Positions 1 through 8,650 are shown, counted from the first letter of the stretch. The stretch: DNA of 64,000 bases from Nocardiopsis quinghaiensis (GCF_008638365.1 NZ_VWVU01000006.1:124001-188000), one strand, 5' to 3'. Translations and numbers: made by a program. Notes: a model not told the origin generated them from the sequence alone.

Positions 1-445
1 CCACGACCAGGTCGGTACCGGAGTCCTTGAGCGCCTCGCGCAGGGTGTCGCTGTCCACCACGCGGGCCGCGGTGACGATGCCGTTCCCGGAGTAACCGGC
101 CTGGGAGGACACAGCGGACCCGTGGTGAACGACCAGGCGCAGGCGCAGTCGCCCGGCCTCGGTCCGGTTGTGGTTGTGTCGACGCAGCGCGTACTCGATC
201 TCGGGCACGTAGCGGTCGAGGAGCCGGGGCTCCCTCACGGTGACCGGGAGCACCGCCATCTCCCCGTCGCCGCCGGGAGCGATGTGCCACTCCCCGCGGT
301 CGAGCCCGCTGTGCTCGGCGGCGATGTGGAGGATGGCCGGGATGGCCTCCTGGATCTGGTGCTGGGTCAGCTCGTCCGAGCTGCCGTACCCCTTGGCGTC
401 GCACGTGACGATGACACGCCGCCCGAACTCGGGAGTCTGGGACAT
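1..445 (-). CDS. Class III nucleotide cyclase-like protein (3' end outside the window)
   Basis: Reading from the ATG at 445, the frame stays open to the window edge (about 148 residues seen). Asp16 in VTCDAKGYGSSDE and Asp60 in APGGDGEMAVLP sit where class III cyclases place their two metal-binding aspartates. LRLRLVVHHGSAV followed by GNGIVTAARVV matches the usual core strands and the later adenine-side segment. The family makes cyclic nucleotides; product and activity here are not shown. The gene is divergent from a Pycsar-effector-like membrane gene at 646, which suggests a signalling pair. GGAAG lies about 10 nt upstream of the start. Because the C-terminus is missing, extra domains cannot be excluded. 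Confidence 0.72.
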   Translation of the reverse strand, partial: MSQTPEFGRRVIVTCDAKGYGSSDELTQHQIQEAIPAILHIAAEHSGLDRGEWHIAPGGDGEMAVLPVTVREPRLLDRYVPEIEYALRRHNHNRTEAGRLRLRLVVHHGSAVSSQAGYSGNGIVTAARVVDSDTLREALKDSGTDLVV

Positions 446-645
446 TTCCTCACTACTTCCTGACATGGAATCGCGGAACGCTGACAGTGTGGACCGGAAC
501 GCGCACACGAACCCCTGACCAGTCGGCAATTCCCGTCCGGCCCCACGTGAGGAGCCGCACACGGCCGAACACGGACCAGTCCGGAATCCGGTCTTCCAGA
601 GGGGAGTGCAATAGGGGGAATTCATTTTCCGAAGAGAGGGGAACG

Positions 646-1107
646 GTGGAATCCCACAAGGGAGACGGTATCGACTCGGCTCTGTCCGTGGTGGCGTTTT
701 TCCAGAACAACGTCGCCCAGGCCGACACGAAGATCGGTTTCCTGTGCGTCGCGCAGGTCGGTTTCGCCATGGCACTCGTGAACGGCAACGGAACCGTCGG
801 CGCAGAACCGGTTCCGACGAACCTGCCCCTCCTGGTCTGCGCTTTCGCCTTTTTCGCCGCGGGCTACCACCTGGTCCAGGCGCTGCGCCCCAGGATGCGC
901 TTCCACAGCGAGGGAAGGAGGGTGACGGGGTTTCCCCGGCCGCGCCCGCAGCAACCGCTGACCCCCGACGAGGTGTGGCGGATGGCGGAAATCCTTTCCG
1001 AAATCGTGAGGGACAAGAACCGGCACGTCCGTCGCTGCATCCCGTGGCTGGCCCTGATGCTCATCGTGATCGTGGCAAATGAGATGGCGACAGAGGTGCT
1101 CGGTTGA
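646..1107 (+). CDS. Pycsar-effector-like three-helix membrane protein
   Basis: A 153-aa protein starting at GTG 646, preceded by GAGAGGGG; the upstream in-frame extension to 487 is Arg/Pro-rich and lacks a site. Three hydrophobic segments are visible near residues 30-46, 60-80 and 132-148. FFQNNVAQADTKIGFL at the first helix matches the D-x-K signature at the start of Pycsar TM effectors (DUF5706 type). In that family the protein is membrane-disrupting when bound by cCMP or cUMP made by a partner cyclase. Here the divergent neighbour is a cyclase-like gene, and a Crp-type gene faces it tail to tail. Assignment rests on motif and context. Confidence 0.6.
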   Translation: MESHKGDGIDSALSVVAFFQNNVAQADTKIGFLCVAQVGFAMALVNGNGTVGAEPVPTNLPLLVCAFAFFAAGYHLVQALRPRMRFHSEGRRVTGFPRPRPQQPLTPDEVWRMAEILSEIVRDKNRHVRRCIPWLALMLIVIVANEMATEVLG

Positions 1108-1113
1108 CACCGC

Positions 1114-1815
1114 TCACGCGTTCTCGTACACGGCGTGTAGTTTGTCCATTTCCACGATGACGACACGGCGGTACCGCGAAAGCAGGAGCCCCTCCTGGCG
1201 GAAACGGCGCATGGCATTGCCCACGGCGTCCGTACGTGCGCCGATGAGCTTGCCCAGGTCGGTCTGCGACAGGCGAACTCCGAGCTCGACGCCCTCGGGA
1301 ACGGCGGTGCCGTGCCGCCCCGCCAGCTCCACCAGGACCCGTGCCAGGCGGGCGTCCACCTCATAGGCCATGAACTCGGCGCGGTGGCGGTCGGACGAGG
1401 CCAACCGGTCGCCCATGACCGCCCCGACCGCGTCCCAGGCGTCGGGGTGGCGCACCAGGAAGTCGCGAAAGACCGTGTGGGTGTAGGCGCGCACGGCCAT
1501 CGGCGTGCAGGCGGTGACCGTGGCGCTGGCCCCGCTGCCGCGGAACATGCCCATCTCTCCGACGACGTCGCCGTGGACCCGGATCCCGAGCATCACCTCG
1601 ATGCCGTTACGCAGGTCCGAGGTGACCTTCACGCAGGCGGACTCGCCGTCCTCGGCCGGGCACAGGAGCAGGACCGCCGCCCCGATCCGGCCCTGCCCGA
1701 TCAGCACCTCCCCCGCCGGCACGCGCCGGGGCGGGGCCAGCCCGAGCAGGCGGGTCGCGGTGTCGGCCTCCACCCTGTCCATGAACGTGCGCGCGGGCCA
1801 GCGGTTCCCTGTCAT
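1114..1815 (-). CDS. Crp/Fnr-family transcriptional regulator
   Basis: A 233-aa protein with an N-terminal cyclic-nucleotide-binding fold (about 15-125), a long dimer helix, and a C-terminal winged helix-turn-helix (RLSQTDLGKLIGARTDAVGNA). ATG 1815 is chosen because GGGAGGA lies 5 nt upstream. In the phosphate-binding cassette the Glu is kept (VVGEMGMF) but the Arg that contacts the cyclic phosphate in E. coli CRP seems replaced (GSGASATV), so the ligand may not be cAMP or binding may be lost. It ends 6 bp from the end of the convergent membrane gene and probably responds to, or controls, the cyclase/effector pair. Confidence 0.85.
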   Translation of the reverse strand: MTGNRWPARTFMDRVEADTATRLLGLAPPRRVPAGEVLIGQGRIGAAVLLLCPAEDGESACVKVTSDLRNGIEVMLGIRVHGDVVGEMGMFRGSGASATVTACTPMAVRAYTHTVFRDFLVRHPDAWDAVGAVMGDRLASSDRHRAEFMAYEVDARLARVLVELAGRHGTAVPEGVELGVRLSQTDLGKLIGARTDAVGNAMRRFRQEGLLLSRYRRVVIVEMDKLHAVYENA

Positions 1816-1965
1816 CGCGTTCCTCCCGCGATCCATGATGCCCGTTCGCCCCCCGCAAGAGGGACGAATCCGCCGGATCCGCCGGACTTGCGGCCTTGCT
1901 CCTCGGGTCCGAGGGCCGCGACCGCCGCCCGAACGGCCGGACCCGGTGCGGCACGGGCCGGCCGG

Positions 1966-2949
1966 TCAGACCGGGGAGTCCTCCTCTCCCGGTTTCCGGA
2001 CGGGGATCCACTGTCGGTCGGCTCCCCCGGACGACTGGAGCCGGGCCAGGGGCAGGTCCACCGGCGCGGCGGCCTTCGGTCTGCGCACGGGGATCTCCGT
2101 CCTGCCGCCGAGTGCGACGCCCCACTGGTGGGCGTCGGGCCGGGTTCCGTAGCCCTTCCCGGCCGCCTCGAAGCGCCGGGTGACCGCGTCGACCACCGCT
2201 GACGGCAGCCCCGGGAGCAGGTCCAGGGGCTCTCCGGGCCGCACGTTCTTGTGGCGGCTCAGCACCCGGCCCACCAACAGGGACAGCTTGTACCTGTCCG
2301 TCTCCAGGTCGGCTCCGGTGGGAGGCTGCTCCGGATCGTCCCAGGAATCGGTGTCCGCCTGCGGCAGCACCGGACTGTCACCGGACCTGCGGACCCCGTC
2401 GCAGTCCAGCATGAACACCCCGTATCCGCCGCCGGCGGTCCACAGCAGGTTGGACATGGACACGTCACCGACCACGAGTCCCCGGGAGTGCAGGAGCTGG
2501 AAGAGGGACACGTACTGCCGGACCAGTTCCAGACGTCCGTGTACGTCCGGCGGGACGATGTCCCCCCACATCGGCTTGGACTGGAAGATCAGGTACTGCA
2601 ACTCCTGGAGCCGGGACCCGCCGCCCCTGGTGCGTCCCACGAACTCCTCCGGGATCTCCCGCATGAGGAAACCGGTCAGGAAGCCCTTGGACACCACCCG
2701 GGCCAGCGGCCAGCAGGACAGGGCGAACAGCCGCGCGCGCTCGGTGTCGGTGAGGTCGTGCGGCAGCATCACCAGGCGCTCCAGCACACGCGGATCGGCT
2801 CCCGAAAGGGTGTAGTGCTTGTAGACCAGCCCCGCGTGGGGGCCTCCCGCCACGCGGTGGACCGTGCCCTGTCCGCCTCTGCCGAGCTCCTCCCCCAGGG
2901 TGAGGGCGTCCCGTTCCACGTCGGTGCCGCCGAACCAGTGGTGTCCCAT
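1966..2949 (-). CDS. TerYP-type protein kinase-like protein
   Basis: 327 aa from ATG 2949, with GGGGA 8 nt upstream. A Gly-rich loop (LGRGGQGTVHRV) and a Lys in LVYKHYTL are followed by GDVSMSNLLW, which fits the catalytic-loop Asp/Asn, and by LDCDGV, which replaces the usual DFG. That DCD form is typical of the kinases in TerY-phosphorylation triads (vWA, PP2C, kinase). It is the last gene of a five-gene operon and begins 2 nt after the stop of the PP2C gene. It is expected to be a cytoplasmic Ser/Thr kinase with the vWA protein as possible partner or substrate. Confidence 0.8.
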   Translation of the reverse strand: MGHHWFGGTDVERDALTLGEELGRGGQGTVHRVAGGPHAGLVYKHYTLSGADPRVLERLVMLPHDLTDTERARLFALSCWPLARVVSKGFLTGFLMREIPEEFVGRTRGGGSRLQELQYLIFQSKPMWGDIVPPDVHGRLELVRQYVSLFQLLHSRGLVVGDVSMSNLLWTAGGGYGVFMLDCDGVRRSGDSPVLPQADTDSWDDPEQPPTGADLETDRYKLSLLVGRVLSRHKNVRPGEPLDLLPGLPSAVVDAVTRRFEAAGKGYGTRPDAHQWGVALGGRTEIPVRRPKAAAPVDLPLARLQSSGGADRQWIPVRKPGEEDSPV

Positions 2950-2951
2950 GT

Positions 2952-4404
2952 TCACCGTCCCCACAGGCAGACCGCGGTCCGGTCGTCGTCGTAGGACTTG
3001 GCCTGGAAGTCCAGCTGCCAGGCGAACTCCGTGCGCCGGGGCACCCGGCCCCCACCCCACCAGGCGGCGAGTCGGTCGGCCACCGCCGGACTGGCCATGG
3101 GCCCGGAGAGTCCGTCCGTGCACAGCAGCAGCGTCTCCCCCGGTTCCAGCCAGTGCCCGCTCACGTGCACGCGGCCGATGTCGGTGGGCAGCGCGTTGGT
3201 CCTGGTGCTGGCGACCGCGCCGTCCTCGTCCCCGTCCGTCAGCGGCAGCGTCCGCCCGTCCCGCATGAGGTAGGCGGGGCTGTCCCCCACCGCGAAGAGC
3301 AGTACCCCTGCGCGCTCCCCCTCGGGGGTGAGCTGCACCAGGGCGGCGGTGAGCGTGGTGGACAGCTCCACCGGCTCCACGCCCTCCCGCCGCGCGAGGG
3401 CGGACATCCCGGCGGCCACCCCGCCGACGATCCGCTCGCCCAGCTCCTGGAAGTGGGCGATGTCCCCACCGAAGTCGAGCAGTCCCTCCAGGTGGGCGCT
3501 CACCGCCTGGAACAGCAGTCGACAGGCGTATCCGGCTCCCCGGTGCGTCATCTTCCGGGAGCCCACGCCGTCGGCCACGCAGGCCAGAGCGAAACGCCCG
3601 TCCCCGTGCGCCAGCTCGTACAGCCCGAAGGCGTCCTGTCGTGACTCCCGTTTGAAGCGGTGCCCGTCACCGCGCAGCGAGGCCGCGCGCAGGGCCAGGC
3701 CGCCGTAGTCGGCCTCGTCGACGACGGTGTCGGGGACCGCCCACTCCTGGGTCGGCAGCCCCCTGGCGTGGTAGGCGGCGTGCACGGCCCGGGTCAGAAC
3801 CGGCGGAGGCGTGAATCGGGGGACCACCGTGTCCGCCTTCTCCGGGTCCTCCTTCTGGGGGTTCTCCTCCCCCTCCCCCGCCTGCTCGTCGCGGGCACCT
3901 CCCGGGTCGGCCTCGGGCTCCGTCCGCTCCCCGCTCTCCTCCGAAGCGGGTGTCAAAGGGCCGGGGCACGCCATGGCCACCGTGTCCGTGGCGTCCGGTG
4001 AGGCGGCTGATGCCTCGGGGACCCCGCCCTCCGGTGCCTCCCGTTCGTCCGGCTCCTCCGCGGGGGCGCCGGTGTCCGGCGCCTGCCCGGCGGGGGGGAC
4101 GTACGGATCCGACGACGGTCTCTCCCCCGGCGTCCAGGAGGTCGGTGCAGCCCGGATCCGCGGAGGCGGTCTCCCCGCTGTCCGCGGTCTCCGACCGTTC
4201 CGCCTCCGGCGGGGAGTCCTCCAGCAGATCCCCGGTCCCGCTCCGGGAGGGCAGGACCTCGTCGTTCAGCGGTTTCCAGGCGCGCTCCGCCCTTCGACCG
4301 TCCTGTGTCCCTCCGCCCGCTCCGGGCTCGTCGGGCTCGTCGGGCTCGATCAACCCGAGATAGCGCGGAAACCTTTTCCACAGGCCCTCATGGTTGCCGT
4401 CCAT
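2952..4404 (-). CDS. PP2C-family protein phosphatase, apparent frameshift in the N-terminal linker
   Basis: The PP2C domain (SRQDAFGLYE, CVADGVGSRKMTHRGAGYA, AVGDSPAYLMRDG, LLLCTDGLSG, SYDDDRTAV) has its metal-binding Asp residues and ends at 2952. The only well-placed start is ATG 4404, with AGGAG upstream and 25 nt after the vWA gene, but that frame (MDGNHEGLWKRFPRYLGL) is offset by one base from the catalytic frame. A run of seven G at 4092-4098 lies where good codon use passes from one frame to the other, and reading through it joins an acidic Pro/Glu-rich linker smoothly. Either there is a one-base indel, or translation starts internally (for example GTG 3980, 342 aa). It would remove phosphates added by the neighbouring kinase. 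Confidence 0.75.
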
Positions 4405-4428
4405 GTCCGGCTCCTCTCCTGGTCCGGG

Positions 4429-5103
4429 TCAGAGCTGGTCCGCGGGCAGCGCGGTGTATCCGGGCACCTGGTCGGGCATCGACAGGGTCACCGCGCCGTC
4501 TGGAGAGGACGCCGCCTGGTTGCCGGAGTTGACGATCGAGTTCGTCAGCGACCTGGCGAACTCCTGGAGGGCCTGCGCGGGGTTGAGCGTGCCGTCGGCC
4601 ATGAAAGCCTGCACCGTGGCCACCTGTTGGATGACCTGAGGGTCGGCCTGCCCGAAGCCGAACGCCAGGATGTTCGGGTGCGGCCCCCACGACAGGTCGG
4701 TGACCTGTTTGTACGCCACGTCCCAGTCGCTGTCGCCCGGATAGCCGTCGGACAGGAAGAACACGGCCGGGCGGTACACCTTGTGCCCCGCCTGCTTGAG
4801 CCGGTCCACGTCCTGGGTGATCGTCTCCCTCAGCAGACGGAACGCCTCCCCGTAGGAGGTGCCTCCGCTCGCCTGCAGCGCGGGCAGGGAATCCACGTCG
4901 CTGAGGTCGGACAGGGGCAGCAGGACCTTGGACTCGTGGTTGAAGGCGATGATGGCGAAGTGGGCCTTGTCCGACACCACCGGGTTGGCACCGATCGTGC
5001 GGTGCAGGTCGGGCAGCGCGTCGTTGATGGCCTGGACCGGTACGCCGTCCATCGAGGCCGACTCGTCGCACACCAGGTAGAACGGCAGGATCTGCTGGGT
5101 CAT
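4429..5103 (-). CDS. TerY-type von Willebrand factor A domain protein
   Basis: 224 aa, almost entirely a vWA domain. The MIDAS motif is complete: DESAS at the N-terminus, Thr in GGTSYGEA and Asp in LSDGYPGDSDW. TerY proteins are cytoplasmic metal-binding scaffolds that occur beside PP2C and kinase genes, exactly as here. The gene starts 19 nt after the MotB-like gene and is followed by the PP2C gene after 24 nt, so the five genes are one transcription unit. The position suggests it links the membrane pair to the phosphorylation switch, which is an inference. Confidence 0.85.
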   Translation of the reverse strand: MTQQILPFYLVCDESASMDGVPVQAINDALPDLHRTIGANPVVSDKAHFAIIAFNHESKVLLPLSDLSDVDSLPALQASGGTSYGEAFRLLRETITQDVDRLKQAGHKVYRPAVFFLSDGYPGDSDWDVAYKQVTDLSWGPHPNILAFGFGQADPQVIQQVATVQAFMADGTLNPAQALQEFARSLTNSIVNSGNQAASSPDGAVTLSMPDQVPGYTALPADQL

Positions 5104-5122
5104 GCTCGGGTTCCTTGTCTGC

Positions 5123-5617
5123 TCATTCGGACTGTTCGGATGAGGCGAACAGGTAGATCTCGATCCGCAGCCAGCCGGGGCTGCCGCTGAGGTTGTGGAA
5201 GGTGCGGGTGACCGCCCCGTCGAAGACTCCGGGGTGGGCCTCGGGCAGCAGGGCGTTGACGTCCTCGGCGAACCGCTCCCCCTCCGCGGCCCCGCCGTCG
5301 GCGCCGAAGGTCAGGACCATTCCTGCCTCACGTCCGGCCACACCGTGTTCGTCGAGGGCCTCGCGCAACTCCCGCACGGCCTCCTCGTCACCGTCGGCGA
5401 CCGCGGACGGTGACACCCCGTCCATCTCGACCACGACGGGCTCCAGGTCCAGGCCGTGCGGCACGGGTTCGGCGGTCTCCTCCGCCGCCTCCGCCCCGGG
5501 TTCGGCCTCCGGCTCCGAGTCCATTCCCAAAGTGATGATGAGGAAGGCGAGCAACAGGTCGGCGAACAGCCAACCGGCGATCGCCACGGCGGGCGTCGAC
5601 AGGCGCCGGTCGTTCAC
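5123..5617 (-). CDS. Small single-helix membrane protein with MotB/ZorB-like transmembrane Asp
   Basis: 164 aa from GTG 5617, which overlaps the stop of the upstream gene as GTGA. One N-terminal helix (residues 12-34) contains GWLFADLLLAFLI, the same arrangement as the proton-binding Asp (here Asp20) of MotB, ExbD and ZorB stator subunits. An acidic linker and a soluble C-terminal domain of about 100 residues follow; I do not see a canonical OmpA-type peptidoglycan-binding motif. It is coupled to a larger coiled-coil membrane protein, so a two-subunit ion-driven or tension-sensing complex is plausible. Confidence 0.6.
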   Translation of the reverse strand: MNDRRLSTPAVAIAGWLFADLLLAFLIITLGMDSEPEAEPGAEAAEETAEPVPHGLDLEPVVVEMDGVSPSAVADGDEEAVRELREALDEHGVAGREAGMVLTFGADGGAAEGERFAEDVNALLPEAHPGVFDGAVTRTFHNLSGSPGWLRIEIYLFASSEQSE

Positions 5618-7011
5618 GTGACCACCAGGTCCTCGTCGGCTCCGCCCGCTGCCCGTGCGGACCCGGTTTCGGGCCCGTGCTCGGATCCGGCCTTGGTCGC
5701 CGCCGCCCCGGTCGCCGCGTTCTCGGCCAGGAGCTCGTGGAGGGCGTCGACGCCCTCGCGCAACCGGCCGACGGCCTCGGGCAGACCGCTGCCCCGCTTC
5801 CCGGTCTCCTCCAGGCCCCGGTGCAGAGCGTCGATGCCGGAGTGGAGCCGTTCCACCGCCTCGGGCAGCTCCCGCATGACCTCGGCCACGCGGCCGGACA
5901 GGTCGGCGGCGAGCTCGACACGGTGCGCGAACCCGGTACCGGTCTCCTGCCACTCCCCCAGCGCGGTGCGGATCTGCGCCTCGCCACTCGCCAGAGCCCT
6001 GCCGATGTCCCCGGAGGACTCCGTCACAGCGCCGCTCAGCCCCTCCAGGCCCTCCGACACCGTTCTGTCCACCTGTTCGGCCAGGCCGGTGACCACCTGC
6101 TCCAGCTCCTCGCGCAACTGGACGCGCTCCCCCTCCGCCGTCCGGGAGAACTCCTCCGACGCGGTGGCGACCCGGTCGATCGCCTCCGACACCTCGCCGA
6201 AGCGGACGTACAGGTCCCGCACCACGTCGAGGCCCTCGTGGACCGCGCCGGTGACGCCGTCACTGCCCTCCTTGAGCACGGTGATGGTGCTCTGTGCCAT
6301 GCGCAGGTTCTCCTGCACCTGTTCAAGGGTGGTCCTCACGTCCTGCTGGGCGCGCTGGGCGATGGAACCGACCTCGCGCAGCTGCTGGACGCTGGATCCC
6401 AGCTCACTGGCGATCCTGGCCGGGCTGCCGAGCCGCACGGCACCCAGTTCGAACTGGGCCGCGGTCATGGCGGAGGCGAGGCGGCGCGCCAGTTGTGTCC
6501 GCTCCTCCTCGTCACGGCCGTCGGACCAGCGGCGGTGGAGGGCCTGGGCCAGGACCACGGCGATCAGCAGGAGGATCCCGGTCAGCGTGTAGACGGCGAC
6601 CCGGTCGAAGGCCAGCCACGCGGGCAGCTCACCGTTGAAGGCGCCCTGCCAGCGTTCCAGGAAGGACAGTCCCTCCAGGGACGCGTCACCCTGTGAGCGC
6701 CCGTACGCCTCTGCGGCCTGTGCCAGCCCCGTCCAGGTGATCAGGATGGGAAGGAAGACCAGCGCGGTGGGCGCGGCCTCGACGATGCCTCGGACGGCAC
6801 CGCCCCTGGTAGGGGGGTCGATCGTCTCCGCCGCGGGGAAGGCGGTGCCGAGGTCGACCTCGGCCCAGGTCTCCAACCGCTCGCCGTCGTCCAGGGCTTC
6901 GGCGAGCGCGGTGAGCTGGACGGCGCGCCCGGCGAGCCTCCCCTCTTCGGCGAGCGAACGGAGTTCCTCCACCAGGGCGGGCCTGTCACCGGGGCTGATC
7001 TCGGTCTTCAC
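5614..7011 (-). CDS. Two-helix membrane protein with long cytoplasmic coiled coil (ZorA/ExbB-analogous)
   Basis: 465 aa from GTG 7011. A soluble N-terminus (1-75) is followed by hydrophobic helices near 77-97 and 137-157, then about 270 residues of heptad-rich helix (165-435; repeated V/L-x-x-x-L with E/R/Q) and a charged tail. The tail resembles methyl-accepting or ZorA-like coiled coils more than an enzyme. Canonical MotA/ExbB helix motifs are not obvious and only two helices are present, so the comparison with ZorA rests on architecture and on coupling with the MotB-like gene. First gene of the operon running to 1966. Confidence 0.55.
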   Translation of the reverse strand: MKTEISPGDRPALVEELRSLAEEGRLAGRAVQLTALAEALDDGERLETWAEVDLGTAFPAAETIDPPTRGGAVRGIVEAAPTALVFLPILITWTGLAQAAEAYGRSQGDASLEGLSFLERWQGAFNGELPAWLAFDRVAVYTLTGILLLIAVVLAQALHRRWSDGRDEEERTQLARRLASAMTAAQFELGAVRLGSPARIASELGSSVQQLREVGSIAQRAQQDVRTTLEQVQENLRMAQSTITVLKEGSDGVTGAVHEGLDVVRDLYVRFGEVSEAIDRVATASEEFSRTAEGERVQLREELEQVVTGLAEQVDRTVSEGLEGLSGAVTESSGDIGRALASGEAQIRTALGEWQETGTGFAHRVELAADLSGRVAEVMRELPEAVERLHSGIDALHRGLEETGKRGSGLPEAVGRLREGVDALHELLAENAATGAAATKAGSEHGPETGSARAAGGADEDLVVT

Positions 7012-7487
7012 CTGTTGTCCGTACCGCTTCCTGAATCGACCGGGCCCAGATCACTCCCCCCGCCCGCCGGAACGGCACGCATCAGGAACCGGACCACCGT
7101 ATTCCTACGGAGACCGGGGAAAGGGAAGGGGAGATCACCATGGGCGTCGTTTCCGAAACCGTATCGGAGCAACCGAATCCAGGTATGGGGTTTTCTCCCT
7201 TTCCTGGGGAACGCATTGGGTGCCGGGTCGGGGCTGAGTGGCGCCACGCCCTTCACAGGACCTCTACATAACACCCACAAGAGGACAAAATACCTGCTTC
7301 TCTCTCCACTGCGTTTCTCTTCCACCGGATTTCCTGACCGAAAGAGGACACCCGGACAACGGAATGCGGGGAAGGGAGTCCGAGGTGCCCCCGGAAGGTC
7401 GGAGATCAGCCACGGCCGCGCCGGGCCTTTCGCACCGGCGCGGCCTTCTCGGTGGCCGGGATGGTCTGGGCGGTCTGGTCCGACGGC
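7012..7487. other. Gap of about 475 nt upstream of the membrane/TerYP operon
   Basis: No convincing gene: the open frames here lack ribosome sites and have poor third-position bias. It should hold the promoter of the minus-strand operon that starts at 7011. A short palindrome, GTTTCCGAAAC at 7149-7159, may be an operator, but it is short enough to be chance. Confidence 0.4.
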
Positions 7488-8069
7488 TCAGACCAGTAAC
7501 CCGGTGAGGTGCTGGGCGAGGGCTCCCGATGCGGCAGCGAGGAAGTGGCAGGCCACCGGCCAGCCGACGCGGCGGCGGGGCTTGCGGTGGCTGCGCGGAC
7601 GGTGATGGGGCCGGTCCGACCTGCGCGGGAGCGGCTGCGGAGGCGTGCGCTCGCGCCGGGGCCGGGGAATCGGCAGGGGTCCGGGCCGAGGCCCGTCGCC
7701 AGGGTCATCGCCGGGGGCGGGCCTGGGGGCAGGGGCCGGGCCCGGGTCGGGAACCCTGCGCGTGCGGGAGTCCCGGGGTTCGGGCTCGGTCATCCACTCG
7801 GGCACGTCCCCGTGGATGAGCCGGTAGCGCAGGCGCGGGGTGTCGCGCATCCGGGCGAGGAGTTCGCGTTCCCTCGGGGTCCGGCCCAGCGAGACCAGCG
7901 GGGGCGGCCCCGTGGCGGCCGCGGGGTGGGATGCCGGGGTGAGCGCCAACTGGGCCGCCGGGCGCACGGGCGGACGGGCCGCCGGGCGGCTGAAGCGCCG
8001 GCCCCGGGGTGCGTCCAGGACCCGGCGCATGTCCGGGGACAGCGCGGGTGCGGAGGCTGTCACGGTCAT
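7488..8069 (-). CDS. Hypothetical Pro/Arg-rich protein downstream of an ATPase-fold gene
   Basis: 193 aa from ATG 8069, overlapping the stop of the preceding gene as ATGA, so it is translationally coupled. The protein is low in complexity, rich in Pro, Arg and Ala, with one ordered-looking stretch (RERELLARMRDTPRLRYRLIHGDVPEWM) and a hydrophobic C-terminal end (ACHFLAAASGALAQHLTGLL). No known domain is recognised. The coupling suggests a role with the regulatory ATPase encoded just before it. Confidence 0.6.
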   Translation of the reverse strand: MTVTASAPALSPDMRRVLDAPRGRRFSRPAARPPVRPAAQLALTPASHPAAATGPPPLVSLGRTPRERELLARMRDTPRLRYRLIHGDVPEWMTEPEPRDSRTRRVPDPGPAPAPRPAPGDDPGDGPRPGPLPIPRPRRERTPPQPLPRRSDRPHHRPRSHRKPRRRVGWPVACHFLAAASGALAQHLTGLLV

Positions 8070-8650
8070 CGGACGGCCTCCGGCGCGGGAGCGGTGGGGA
8101 CGTCGGCGGCGGAGGAGACGACGGAGGAAGCGGGGGCATCGGCGGCAGCCGGGACCGGCAGGGCGAAGTCCGCCCAGATGACGGTGCCGAGCCCCTCGCA
8201 GAACGGGAAGTCGACCACCCGACTGGTGCCCCAGCGGGTCGCGAGGTGGGAGACGATCAGCAGGCCCCGCCCGCGTTCGGCGTCCTCCCACTCCTCCGCC
8301 GTGCGCTGGTGCGGGATGCGCGGACGGGTGTCGATGTCGGTGTCGCGGTACCCGTCGTCGATGACCGACAGCCGGAGCGTGCGCTCGTCGGGGGTGGCCA
8401 AGGTGCGGATGACCCTGCCCTCCTCCTCGCCGGACCGGGAGTGGTCGCAGGCGTTGGCGAATATCTCGCTGGCACACAGGACGACGGAGTCCATCAGGTC
8501 GGGGGCCAGGCCGGGCAGCCGGGACAGGTCACAGCGCAGGTCGGCGCGCACGCGCACGGTGGTGTCCGGTGTCCCCGGGTAGAGGCGCGGTTTCCACAGA
8601 CTGTGGACACCGGTGCGCACGAGGTCGGGGTTACGCGGCAGAATGAACAT
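8066..8650 (-). CDS. HATPase_c (anti-sigma/RsbW-like) regulatory protein
   Basis: 194 aa from ATG 8650, with GGAG 8 nt upstream. The GHKL-type ATP-binding motifs are present: SEIFANACDHS (N box), SVIDDGYRD (G1) and ERGRGLLIVSHLATRWG (G2). Such stand-alone domains in Actinobacteria act as anti-sigma or anti-anti-sigma switches, or as ATP-binding partners of DUF397/XRE loci. The frame stays open upstream as far as GTG 8995, which overlaps the stop of the next gene; see the separate note on a possible zinc-ribbon extension. Tail coupling to the 193-aa gene is by ATGA. Confidence 0.75.
   Translation of the reverse strand: MFILPRNPDLVRTGVHSLWKPRLYPGTPDTTVRVRADLRCDLSRLPGLAPDLMDSVVLCASEIFANACDHSRSGEEEGRVIRTLATPDERTLRLSVIDDGYRDTDIDTRPRIPHQRTAEEWEDAERGRGLLIVSHLATRWGTSRVVDFPFCEGLGTVIWADFALPVPAAADAPASSVVSSAADVPTAPAPEAVR

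Noticed and set aside
4859-5080. Plus-strand short frame antisense to the vWA gene
   Set aside because: Shadow frame; no domain or ribosome site.
7149-7159. GTTTCCGAAAC palindrome as a defined operator
   Set aside because: Only 5-bp arms; could be chance, so mentioned only in the gap entry.
7015-7605. 196-codon plus-strand frame in the gap before 7488
   Set aside because: Overlaps the end of a real minus-strand gene, atypical composition, no site.
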